From the NCBI GenBank assembly GCA_019242465.1, contig JAFAVL010000418.1:1-12370 (forward strand): 12,370 bases of DNA, in the 5' to 3' direction. Below, in pieces: positions 1 to 6,471 of the stretch; position 1 is the stretch's first letter, and every line of letters begins with the position of its first letter. This stretch comes from Chroococcidiopsidaceae cyanobacterium CP_BM_RX_35 (lineage in GTDB: Bacteria > Cyanobacteriota > Cyanobacteriia > Cyanobacteriales > Chroococcidiopsidaceae). The translations under genes were made by a program, and so were the position numbers. The notes under the pieces were generated by a model. It ran no database searches and was not told the DNA's origin. It worked only from the letters and a program-made list of their open reading frames with translations.

Positions 1-13
1 AAGGAGAAGTCGA

Positions 14-589
14 ATGACCACTCTGACTCTCAACCTGGATGCCATTGTGCAACTCACTGATGATGCCTTCTATGCTCTATGCCGAGCCAATCCAGAAGTT
101 AAGTTTGAACGCACAAGCTTTGGGGAACTGATTGTCATGCCACCAACAGGCGGAGAAACTGGAAATCGCAACGCTAAGCTCACTATCAGGCTGGGAAACT
201 GGGCAGAGGCAGATGGCACTGGTATTACCTTTGATTCCTCCACAGGTTTTAAACTCCCCAATGGGGCTAACCGCTCTCCTGATGCAGCTTGGATTTTGTT
301 GACCCGCTGGGAAACCCTGACGCCAGAGCAACGCTGTAGATTTCCACCCATAGCCCCAGACTTTGTAATAGAACTGCGCTCGGATACTGATAGCCTCACA
401 ACCACTCAGTCCAAGATGGAGGAGTATATCGACAATGGCGTTCGCTTGGGCTGGTTGCTCAATCCACAAGACCAACAGGTAGAAATTTACCGTCAGGGGC
501 AAGATAAGGAGGTTTTGTCAAATCCTATCAGTTTGTCTGGTGAAGAAGTACTTCCGGGTTTTGTGCTGGAATTGAGAGGAATCCTTTGA
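14..589 (+). CDS. Uma2-family (DUF820) putative endonuclease
   Basis: This gene encodes a 191-residue protein of the Uma2/DUF820 family, which is present in many copies in cyanobacterial genomes and has a restriction-endonuclease-like PD-(D/E)xK fold. No biological substrate is established. Visible family features are an N-terminal helical stretch, the FERTSFGELIVMPP strand-turn segment (residues 31-44), and the probable active site: D90 (in SPDAAWI), E120 (in PDFVIELRS) and K134 (in SKMEEYIDNGVRLGWL). The C-terminal segment ending LSGEEVLPGFVLEL is also typical. The ATG is preceded by AAGGAG with good spacing, and the length is normal for the family. The stop overlaps the ATG of the truncated integrase by one base (TGATG), so the two may have been co-translated. 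Family assignment is firm; nuclease activity is inferred from the family. Confidence 0.9.
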   Translation: MTTLTLNLDAIVQLTDDAFYALCRANPEVKFERTSFGELIVMPPTGGETGNRNAKLTIRLGNWAEADGTGITFDSSTGFKLPNGANRSPDAAWILLTRWETLTPEQRCRFPPIAPDFVIELRSDTDSLTTTQSKMEEYIDNGVRLGWLLNPQDQQVEIYRQGQDKEVLSNPISLSGEEVLPGFVLELRGIL

Positions 590-960
590 TGCCGACTCAC
601 CAAGCCAATTCCCTACCACCGATTCGTCTTATATCCTTTGACTCAGCTCCTGCTCAAGAGCAGTTGCAAACCACCCCCCAGGATTTACGCTTCTTAAGGC
701 GCGTGAAGCGTAGCTATCCCGTAAGGGAATCGCTATCTGTTAATTCCCAAAGAGCCTACCGCAGAGAACTCACCCGATTTCTGCAATGGACAGATCGACC
801 CTTAAAAGACATCACACCAAGACAGATTGCTCAGTTCAAGTTTCATTTGTTGGAGCAAGGACTGACTGCCACCTCAGTGAATCGAGCTTTGGCGACGTTG
901 AAGAGTTTCTTTAGTTGGTTGATGAAAGCCTACCCAGAAGTGACATACTCCCGGCACTGA
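589..960 (+). pseudogene. tyrosine recombinase (integrase), N-terminal fragment
   Basis: This is an open frame of 123 residues whose residues 45-118 match the SAM-like core-binding domain of phage/Xer-type tyrosine recombinases (SVNSQRAYRRELTRFLQW, then DITPRQIAQF, then ATSVNRALATLKSFFSWL). The catalytic domain, with its R-K-H-R-Y residues, is entirely missing. Homology to integrase ends at LMKAYPE (about 939). The last residues, VTYSRH and the stop, come from the right end of the neighbouring TnpB element, so the gene appears broken by that insertion or by a later rearrangement. No catalytic-domain sequence reappears beyond the element (after 2280). I chose ATG 589, with GAGAGGA eight bases upstream; a TTG at 586 is the alternative. 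A palindromic repeat at about 698-737 is read through in frame and adds an unusual basic segment. The fragment should be inactive for recombination. Confidence 0.85.
698..737. repeat. small palindromic dispersed repeat inside integrase
   Basis: The stretch around AGCTATCCC-GTAA-GGGAATCGCT forms an imperfect hairpin and is preceded by GCGTGAAGCGT. It resembles the small dispersed palindromic repeats (SDR type) scattered through Nostoc-like genomes. Here it lies in frame in the coding sequence and translates as a basic insert (RRVKRSYPVRESLS) ahead of the core-binding domain. Family assignment is from memory of similar repeats, not from a search. Confidence 0.5.
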
Positions 961-1100
961 TGCTACGCATACAGTGCGGGCTTCTCAACAACTCCAGCTA
1001 AAGCTTCGGATACTCGTTGAGCTTTACTCACCCGATGCCCCAGGGCGAGGTTCTTAATGTTGATGGCAGCATTCAAGTCCCTGTGCAACTCCACTCCGCA
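941..1100 (-). ncRNA. predicted TnpB guide (omegaRNA/reRNA) scaffold
   Basis: In characterised TnpB elements the guide RNA arises from the 3' end of tnpB and the right end, with the guide itself read from the DNA just outside the element. By that rule the RNA here would run on the minus strand through the 980-950 hairpin to about 941, and the guide would be the complement of about 921-940, i.e. integrase sequence. The 5' limit is a guess. This is positional inference from the family, supported only by the hairpin. Confidence 0.35.
950..980 (-). repeat. right-end hairpin of the TnpB element
   Basis: A near-perfect stem lies here: CCCG (950-953) with CGGG (977-980), CACTG (955-959) with CAGTG (972-976), and ATGC (960-963) with GCAT (967-970), around a three-base loop TAC and with single-base bulges at 954 and 971. 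In IS200/IS605 elements such a subterminal hairpin is the TnpA binding structure, and in TnpB systems it forms part of the 3' scaffold of the guide RNA. It overlaps the tnpB stop codon, so the last residues PALYA are encoded in the stem. Confidence 0.8.
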
Positions 1101-2181
1101 GGAGCAACTATGCCACCTATCAGAAAGAGTTTTTGGAACTTTTGTGCCACAACCAGAGCAGTGTTGAGTTGTACCGTTGGGATTCACAGCAACCGTCAGC
1201 CTACCAGCACTTGCAGCCTTGCAGGTGACTATCTCAATGAATTCGCCCCATCCGGCGTCTAGAATCGACTTGCTCAACCTCGTTTTGGCAAAGCCCCTTA
1301 ATATTCAACGCCTCATAAGCAATCACATCGTATTGCTTGAGGAGTTGACCAGCTACCTTGAAATGAAAATCTTTCCTCTGCCGCGCTACTTTTTGGTAGT
1401 GCTTAGACAATTTCTTGCCTGCTTTCTGCCTACGTCTAGTTCCCTTTTGCCGCTTCCGACTCAAAGATTTGTTGAGGAGTTTGCGACGTTTCTCGCTCCT
1501 TCTAGCAAATCGGGGGATTGGTACAACTACACCCTCACTCGTCACCAAAAAGTCCTTCAACCCTACATCAATACCAACAGTCTTCTCCATATTGATATCA
1601 GGAGAAACAGTAGGAACAGTCTTGTCAGAGAGCGAGAGCATAACGTACCAACCATCTGGCTTGTGTACAAGTGTACATGTCTTGATGACAAAGCCATCAG
1701 GAATTGGGCGATGCAGAATCAGTTTCACACCACCAATCTTGGGAAGGTTAATGTACTTCCCAACAATGCAGTTAACCTTCATCCTGGGGTAGGTGAAAGA
1801 CCGATAGCGACTACTTGGCTTGTACCGAGGCTTTCCAGAACGCTTGCCACTGCTATCGCCTTTGATGAAACGTTCAAAAGTTTTCTTGACTCTGCCTACC
1901 ACATCTTGCAGCACATCCGAGTAGACCTCTTTATACTCTGGGTACTTAACTTTCGTCTGTACTAAGTCGCGCTTTTGACCATAGTATTCAGGTTGGTCAG
2001 CCAGTGGTGCAATGCTTGTAACAAGCGGACAGGCATTTATGGGACAACGGTTAGAATCCCACCAATTAAAGCGTTCCCACAGTCTGTAGTTGTACTGCCG
2101 CCGACACAGTTCCAACCAAGTCTCCATTTGGGCAGACTGGTTTTTGGTTGGACGTAATCGGTACTGGTAGGCAGTTTTCAT
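963..2181 (-). pseudogene. tnpB: RNA-guided endonuclease TnpB, one-base frameshift
   Basis: Frame-corrected, this encodes about 405 residues of TnpB, the IS605-family accessory protein known in studied members to be a reRNA (omegaRNA)-guided DNA nuclease ancestral to Cas12. The first frame (2181 down to 1234) carries MKTAYQYRLRPTKNQ, D205 of the first RuvC motif (VGIDVG), a basic Lys/Arg-rich helix at 225-275, and E290 (IAYEALNIKG). Homology then moves to the overlapping frame that ends at 963: KTRLSKSILDAGWGEFI, a zinc ribbon (CSGCG then CSCG), and the last RuvC Asp in ELHRDLNAA. Removing one A from the AAA run at 1290-1292 restores NIKGLAKTRLSKSILD, so a single extra base is the only defect visible. 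No other stop interrupts either part. It is either a young pseudogene, a slippage site or a sequencing error. The TAG stop lies inside the right-end hairpin. Confidence 0.9.
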
Positions 2182-2248
2182 GTATCAACTATACCACACA
2201 AAAGGAAGAGGATAAATGTTGGACCGACAAACCCTGTCCGCTATTCCT

Positions 2249-2277
2249 CCCACGCTCCCCTTCGGGAGAGTCGTGGG
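2249..2277. repeat. left-end hairpin of the TnpB element
   Basis: CCCACG (2249-2254) pairs with CGTGGG (2272-2277), and CTCCC (2255-2259) pairs with GGGAG (2264-2268) over a CTTC loop, with AGT unpaired at 2269-2271. It lies 68 bases upstream of the tnpB start and fits the subterminal imperfect palindrome expected at the left end of this family. It could also be an unrelated dispersed repeat or act as a terminator. Confidence 0.55.
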
Positions 2278-2518
2278 GCTCCTCGCGGTTGAAGCTAAAC
2301 AGAATCAGGGTTAGGGCAAATATGGCTGCGACTAGTCCTGCGTAACCAGCAAAACATCATCGCTCGAACATATACATTCTGTATTGTTGTCCCTGTCAAG
2401 AATCTGTATGGTAAGAGTGTTAATTTTTCTACTGCTGTTCTCAAGAAGTACGAGCTAATCTTTAGTCGATACAATCTGTAGTCATTATGGTACATCGGAT
2501 GCCGTTAAGGAAAAAGTG

Positions 2519-3022
2519 ATGCTTGTGCCTCTTGCTCTGTCTCTCAATAGCCAGAATCTGCCATACCCAGATCCCATCCATCCCATCATCGTTCACTTTG
2601 TGATTGCGATGGTGCTGTTTGCCTTCTTCTGCGACGTGGTGGGCTACTTTACACGTAAACATCATCTATTTGAGGTAAGTTTTTGGAACATGTTTGTTGC
2701 CTCAATCTGTATCTTCCTAGCCGTCATCTTTGGTCAGTTTGAAGCTGGTTTAGCAGACCCCTATGAAGCGGCGCAGTCAACCCTGAATTCGCACACGCTC
2801 ACTGGCTGGTCGCTATCTGCCATTGTCGTTGCCATCACGACCTGGCGGTTTATCATTCGCAACCGCGACCCGCTGAAAGTCCCTCCAGCTTACCTGGGTG
2901 TGGCCACGTTTCTAGTCTGCCTAGTGTGTTTCCAAGTATTTCTGGGGAGCCAGTTGGTGTGGGTCTACGGGCTGCATGTAGAGCCAGTCATGGAGGCAAC
3001 AAAGAAGGGAGTCTTGCAATGA
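2519..3022 (+). CDS. DUF2231 membrane protein, first paralogue upstream of ARTO
   Basis: This gene encodes a 167-residue integral membrane protein of the DUF2231 family. Four hydrophobic segments lie at about residues 23-43, 55-75, 95-113 and 124-150. Notable residues are H21 and H26 in PIHPIIVHF at the start of helix 1, the FEAGLADP loop (74-81), H92 in NSHTLTGW, and H153 in VYGLHVEP; each has a counterpart in the next protein, which is clearly a paralogue. Start ATG 2519 has AAGG eight bases upstream; a GTG directly before it (2516) is the alternative. The stop overlaps the next start (ATGA), so translation is probably coupled. The position ahead of coxBAC suggests a role in assembly or electron input to that oxidase, but the function is unknown. 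Histidine ligation of haem or metal is speculation. Confidence 0.85.
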   Translation: MLVPLALSLNSQNLPYPDPIHPIIVHFVIAMVLFAFFCDVVGYFTRKHHLFEVSFWNMFVASICIFLAVIFGQFEAGLADPYEAAQSTLNSHTLTGWSLSAIVVAITTWRFIIRNRDPLKVPPAYLGVATFLVCLVCFQVFLGSQLVWVYGLHVEPVMEATKKGVLQ

Positions 3023-3621
3023 ACCTACAAATTGAACAGTTGGGGGTGAAGCTAGGGGCGAATGGGTTGCCCTACGCGGTGCCAATTCATCCGAATCTAG
3101 TGCATCTGACGTTAGGTTTGTTCATCATTGCTATTGCCTTTGATTTGGCAGGAATGTTGTTTCCCTTAGAACAACCGATCCTCAAATTTTTAGTACTGAC
3201 GGCTGTCCGTCGAGGCTTTTTTGATGTCGGTTGGTACAACCTGCTAGCTAGTGCGATCGTGACCTTTTTCACTGTCGCCGCAGGCTTCTTCGAAATCATG
3301 CTAGCTGATCCGCCTACTGATGTGAAAAGTGCTTGGGGATTGGGAGCAAGTCCGACTATGCTGATGCATGGACTAGGTGGGGTCTTGCTCTTGACCCTCA
3401 TTGTAGGGATGACCGTATGGCGAGGGTTTCAGCGCTACCATTGGCGTCGGGATGAGGACAAGCAGGTGCATTGGAGCTATCTGGCAGCAGGGGTTGCGAT
3501 CCTGGGTCTTTTGTTTCTTCATGGGACACTAGGGGCACAACTGGGAGACGAGTTTGGGATTCACACTACCGCTGCTAATTTGCTACGGCAGGGAAAAAAT
3601 CCTAACTTACTGCTCAGGTAA
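3019..3621 (+). CDS. DUF2231 membrane protein, second paralogue upstream of ARTO
   Basis: This gene encodes a 200-residue four-helix membrane protein of the same family. It aligns with its upstream neighbour: PIHPNLVHL (H24, H29), GWYNLLASAIVTFFTVAAGF followed by FEIMLADP, H117 in MLMHGLGG, and H182 in EFGIHTTA. An extra H168 (FLHGTLGAQL) is specific to this copy. The frame extends upstream to 2926, but the right start is ATG 3019: it overlaps the previous stop by four bases, has AGAAGGGAG upstream, and removes an N-terminal stretch that only mirrors the neighbour in another frame. The protein probably works with its paralogue, perhaps as a heterodimer, and with the oxidase downstream. The biochemical function is not known. 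Confidence 0.85.
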   Translation: MNLQIEQLGVKLGANGLPYAVPIHPNLVHLTLGLFIIAIAFDLAGMLFPLEQPILKFLVLTAVRRGFFDVGWYNLLASAIVTFFTVAAGFFEIMLADPPTDVKSAWGLGASPTMLMHGLGGVLLLTLIVGMTVWRGFQRYHWRRDEDKQVHWSYLAAGVAILGLLFLHGTLGAQLGDEFGIHTTAANLLRQGKNPNLLLR

Positions 3622-3860
3622 CTGATGGGGAGATCGGGAGCCAGCGCCGTGGGCGGGTTTCCCACGCCAGTCCGCTCAACGGAGGAGGACAGTCGCGTGG
3701 GCGGGTCCCCCGACTTGAGCGAACTGTCCGTCGGAACCTCCGCACGCGGCTGGCTCGACTTGAGGAGCCACTGCGTTGCGGAGAGAAGTCAAGCTCGGAG
3801 ATTGCCTCCGTTGTGGTCCCCACTCTGTGGGGATTAGGGGAGATAGGGAGAAAAGAATGT
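3622..3860. repeat. GC-rich repeat cluster between DUF2231 gene and coxB
   Basis: This gene gap is filled by compound repeats. The hairpin CGTGGG (3648-3653)/CCCACG (3661-3666) is followed by a second copy of CGTGGGCGGGT (3648-3658 and 3696-3706). CGACTTGAG occurs twice (3711-3719, 3756-3764). Further inverted pairs are GGACAGT (3687-3693)/ACTGTCC (3723-3729), CGCTCAA (3673-3679)/TTGAGCG (3715-3721) and GGCTC (3752-3756)/GAGCC (3765-3769). The composition and motifs look like dispersed intergenic repeats of cyanobacteria. Open frames here on both strands are low-complexity artefacts. The cluster separates the DUF2231 pair from coxB, so transcription may be attenuated or restarted here. Confidence 0.7.
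3818..3832 (+). terminator. short strong hairpin ahead of coxB
   Basis: CCCCAC (3818-3823) pairs with GTGGGG (3827-3832) across a TCT loop, 32 bases before the coxB start. It lacks a following T-run, so it may be a pause or mRNA-stability structure rather than a true intrinsic terminator. Confidence 0.3.
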
Positions 3861-3864
3861 TGTT

Positions 3865-4779
3865 ATGAAGAGAATTCTAAACACGCTGCTATTAGCTGCG
3901 TTTGTGACAGTGATTGTCATCGTCAGCTACTGGCTGGGACAGCAGGCATACTCCTGGATGCCTGCTCAAGGAACAGCTGAAGCAAAACGGGTTGATGCTT
4001 TATTTAGCTTCCTGGTGACGTTAGGAACATTTGTTTTTTTGGGGATCGCTGGTTTCATAATGTATTCGATTCTTACTTGTCGAGTAGGTGAGGGAGACTT
4101 TAGCGATGCTCGCCCCGATCGAGGCAATCCGAAGTTGGAAGCCTTATGGACAGGGATTCCAATTCTGTTGGTATTGTGGATCGCGGCTCAAAACTTCAGC
4201 ATTTATCAGCAAATTGATATCCAGGGTCTGACGCCGATCGTGCATTTGCACATACCTTCTGCAGCCGAACCAGCAGATGCTGCAACGGCTGTCAACAACA
4301 ATGCCAAACCTGTATCTGAACAGATTGAGGTTGTGGCGAAGCAGTGGTCTTGGACTTTTCGCTATCCTGCCAGGAATGTCACCAGTACTGAATTACACTT
4401 GCCAGTCAATCAAAGCGCTAGTCTAGCAATGCGTTCAGAGGATGTAATCCACGGGTTCTACGTGCCTGAGTTTCGCCTCAAGCAGGACATCGTTCCTAAC
4501 CGCACGATTACCTTTACAGTCACGCCGCTGCGCAAAGGCAAATATCGGCTGCACGATTCCCACTTCAGTGGTACCTACTTTGCCGTTATGGCAGCGGATG
4601 TTTATGTTGAGTCCCCTGAAGCTTACACCCAGTGGCTTGCCCAAGCTGCTACCCGTAAGCCAGCTCCAGCCAAGAATCAGGCCGCTACCGAATATGCTCG
4701 GCGACAAGAGTACGGTTTTAAAAGCAGTTGGCCTAGTGTTCGACCTGCAAAACCTCCTGTTGTGAATTATTCCAGTTAA
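3865..4779 (+). CDS. coxB: terminal oxidase subunit II without CuA site (ARTO type)
   Basis: This gene encodes a 304-residue subunit II of a haem-copper oxidase. Hydrophobic segments lie at residues 5-25 (signal-like or membrane anchor), 47-70 and 93-110, followed by a periplasmic/lumenal cupredoxin domain with the aromatic stretch WSWTFRY (161-167). The canonical CuA motif C-x-E-x-C-x3-H-x2-M is replaced by D231-S-H-F-S235-G-T-Y-F239-A-V-M242: both cysteines and the histidine are lost, while H196 (VIHGF) and the Met remain. Loss of CuA is the known hallmark of the cyanobacterial alternative oxidase (ctaII of Synechocystis, cox3-type of Anabaena), thought to accept electrons from quinol. The start ATG is at 3865; AGGGAG lies 14 bases upstream, a rather long spacing. 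coxA follows after 16 bases. The assignment is firm; the electron donor is inferred. Confidence 0.93.
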   Translation: MKRILNTLLLAAFVTVIVIVSYWLGQQAYSWMPAQGTAEAKRVDALFSFLVTLGTFVFLGIAGFIMYSILTCRVGEGDFSDARPDRGNPKLEALWTGIPILLVLWIAAQNFSIYQQIDIQGLTPIVHLHIPSAAEPADAATAVNNNAKPVSEQIEVVAKQWSWTFRYPARNVTSTELHLPVNQSASLAMRSEDVIHGFYVPEFRLKQDIVPNRTITFTVTPLRKGKYRLHDSHFSGTYFAVMAADVYVESPEAYTQWLAQAATRKPAPAKNQAATEYARRQEYGFKSSWPSVRPAKPPVVNYSS

Positions 4780-4795
4780 GATAAGGAAGAAATTA

Positions 4796-6463
4796 ATGAC
4801 CAATAACCCGATTGAAGGTATTGCTCACACCCACGCCTCTGAAAACCACACGGAGCAAGAGACAGGTTGGCAGCGCTACTTCTTCAGCACTGATCATAAG
4901 ATCATTGGTATCCAATACCTGCTCACCACTTTCATCTTCTTCCTGATCGCTGGCTTGTTCTCCATGGTCCTGCGCGGTGAACTAATTACTCCAGAATCGG
5001 ATATTGTCGATCGTCCCCTCTACAACGGCTTGTTCACCATGCACGGCACGATGATGATCTTCCTGTGGATTATCCCAACCCAGGTGGGTTTAGCTAATTA
5101 CCTAGTGCCGCTGATGATTGGGGCAAGGGACATGGCTTTTCCGCTGCTCAACGAGATCGCTTATTGGATCATCCCAGTTGCAGGTCTTTTGCTGCTGTCC
5201 AGTTTATTGCTGCCTTCCGGTACCGCGCAGGCTGGGTGGTGGTCCTACCCACCAGTTAGTATTCAAAATCCGTCTGGTCATGTGCTCAATGGTGAACTCT
5301 TTTGGCTCCTTAGTATAGCGCTCTTGGGCATCTCATCAATTATGGGAGGAGTCAACTTCGTCACAACTATTGTCAAGCTGCGGGCACCTGGCATGACATA
5401 TTTCCGCATGCCCATCTTCGTCTGGACAGTCTTGAGTGCCCAATTGCTCCAACTGTTTTGTTTGCCTGCTCTTACTGGCGCAGCAATCATGCTGTTTTTA
5501 GAACTGACTCTGGGGGCACCCATATTCAACCCCTTTAAGGGAGGCAGCCCCATCCTTTACCAGCATCTGTTCTGGTTCTACTCCCATCCGGCGGTTTACG
5601 TCATGGTACTGCCTGCCTTCGGCGTCTTCTCAGAGGTGATTCCTGCTTTTTCCCGCAAACCTCTATTTGGCTATCGGTCGGTGGCGCTTGCCTCGTTCGG
5701 TATCGCTGTAGTCAGTACCCTTGTTTGGGTACATCACATGTTTGCCAGTGGCACACCGGGTTGGATGCGGATGTTATTCATGGTCACTACGATGCTGGTC
5801 GCTGTGCCCACTGGTGTGAAGGTGTTTGCCTGGGCTGCCACCGTTTGGAACGGCAAGCTGCACCTACAGACACCAATGCTGTTTGCCCTAGCTGGTGTGG
5901 TCATGTTTGTCTTTGCTGGTGTCACTGGCATCATGCTCGGCTCGACGGCATTTGACCTGCATGTTAACAACACCTACTTTGTCGTAGGACACTTCCACTA
6001 CGTTGTTTACAACACCATTACGATGGCGATCTTCGCCGCAATTTACTACTGGTTCCCCAAAATCACCGGGCGGATGTACGCTGAGGGTTGGGGCAAGCTA
6101 CACTTCTGGCTGACCTTTATTGGTGCCAACCTCACCTTTTTCCCCATGCACCCACTGGGCTTACAGGGTATGCTGCGCCGAGTCTCCTCCTATGACCCGC
6201 AATACCAGTCGTGGAACATCGTCGCCAGCATCGGGTCATTCTTGCTGGGAATGGCAACATTACCCTTCATCATTAATATGGTGGGTTCCGCTCTTCAGGG
6301 CAAGAAGGCCTCAAACAATCCCTGGCACGCAACCGGACTGGAATGGACAACCTCCTCGCCTCCCCCTGTGGAGAACTTTGAGGAGATTCCAGTCGTCACC
6401 TCAGCTCCCTACGGCTACGGCAAGTCAAAAGCTCCTAGTCCGGGAGCTACTGATCAAGAGTGA
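4796..6463 (+). CDS. coxA: haem-copper oxidase subunit I, A2 type (ARTO)
   Basis: This gene encodes the 555-residue catalytic subunit, which reduces O2 to water in the membrane. The visible ligands are all intact: H83 (TMHGTMM) and H401 for the low-spin haem, H399 (GHFHY) for the high-spin haem, and H264, H313 and H314 for CuB, with Y268 placed for the His-Tyr cross-link. The motif YSHPAVY (262-268) is the YSHPxV signature of A2-type oxidases, which lack the helix-VI glutamate of A1 enzymes. K342 (TGVKVF) of the K-channel and D112 (GARDMAF) of the D-channel are present. The LHVNNTY loop (388-394) differs from the usual LHDTY near the Mg site. About 12 helices fit the family, and the length is normal. 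The gene lies between coxB and coxC, and its stop overlaps or nearly touches the coxC start. Confidence 0.96.
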   Translation: MTNNPIEGIAHTHASENHTEQETGWQRYFFSTDHKIIGIQYLLTTFIFFLIAGLFSMVLRGELITPESDIVDRPLYNGLFTMHGTMMIFLWIIPTQVGLANYLVPLMIGARDMAFPLLNEIAYWIIPVAGLLLLSSLLLPSGTAQAGWWSYPPVSIQNPSGHVLNGELFWLLSIALLGISSIMGGVNFVTTIVKLRAPGMTYFRMPIFVWTVLSAQLLQLFCLPALTGAAIMLFLELTLGAPIFNPFKGGSPILYQHLFWFYSHPAVYVMVLPAFGVFSEVIPAFSRKPLFGYRSVALASFGIAVVSTLVWVHHMFASGTPGWMRMLFMVTTMLVAVPTGVKVFAWAATVWNGKLHLQTPMLFALAGVVMFVFAGVTGIMLGSTAFDLHVNNTYFVVGHFHYVVYNTITMAIFAAIYYWFPKITGRMYAEGWGKLHFWLTFIGANLTFFPMHPLGLQGMLRRVSSYDPQYQSWNIVASIGSFLLGMATLPFIINMVGSALQGKKASNNPWHATGLEWTTSSPPPVENFEEIPVVTSAPYGYGKSKAPSPGATDQE

Positions 6464-6471
6464 AGTCAGTT

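Larger units (their letters stand above)
941..2280 (-). mobile_element. tnpB-only IS200/IS605-family element
   Basis: The element is defined by a minus-strand tnpB, a strong subterminal hairpin beyond its 3' end (950-980) and another beyond its 5' end (2249-2277). There is no TnpA (Y1 transposase), so any movement would need TnpA in trans. The right boundary is placed near 940/941, where integrase homology stops and the sequence TGACATACTCCCG begins. The left boundary is uncertain: it should lie just past the hairpin, but the flank shows no sequence that continues the integrase. No target-site duplication is expected for this family. Because tnpB is frameshifted, the copy is probably decaying. 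Confidence 0.75.

Noticed and set aside
950..980. Right-end hairpin as a CRISPR-like repeat or an intrinsic terminator
   Set aside because: It occurs once only and has no T-run; its position at the tnpB 3' end explains it as an IS605-type end.
1177..1965. Plus-strand frame of 262 codons across tnpB
   Set aside because: It is the antisense shadow of tnpB, with no recognisable domain; the minus strand clearly encodes TnpB.
2278..2346. Hydrophobic minus-strand peptide (AGYAGLVAAIFALTLILFSF) as a small membrane protein
   Set aside because: It has no start codon or ribosome site, a stop lies a few codons upstream, and the frame runs into the element's end; at most a fragment of an unknown gene.
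2384..2412. TTGTTG-N17-TATGGT as a promoter for the DUF2231/cox genes
   Set aside because: Spacing is right, but only three and four of six bases match consensus; too weak to annotate.
2477..2494. TGTA-N10-TACA palindrome upstream of the first DUF2231 gene as an NtcA site
   Set aside because: NtcA sites follow GTA-N8-TAC; here the spacing is two bases too long (GTA-N10-TAC), and no suitable -10 follows at the usual distance.
2926..3018. Upstream extension of the second DUF2231 protein
   Set aside because: It lies inside the first paralogue in another frame; ATG 3019 with the ATGA overlap and a good ribosome site is the better start.
3614..3837. Short open frames on both strands in the GC-rich gap before coxB
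   Set aside because: They are made of repeat sequence, biased in composition (Arg/Ser/Gly/Pro), and lack ribosome sites.
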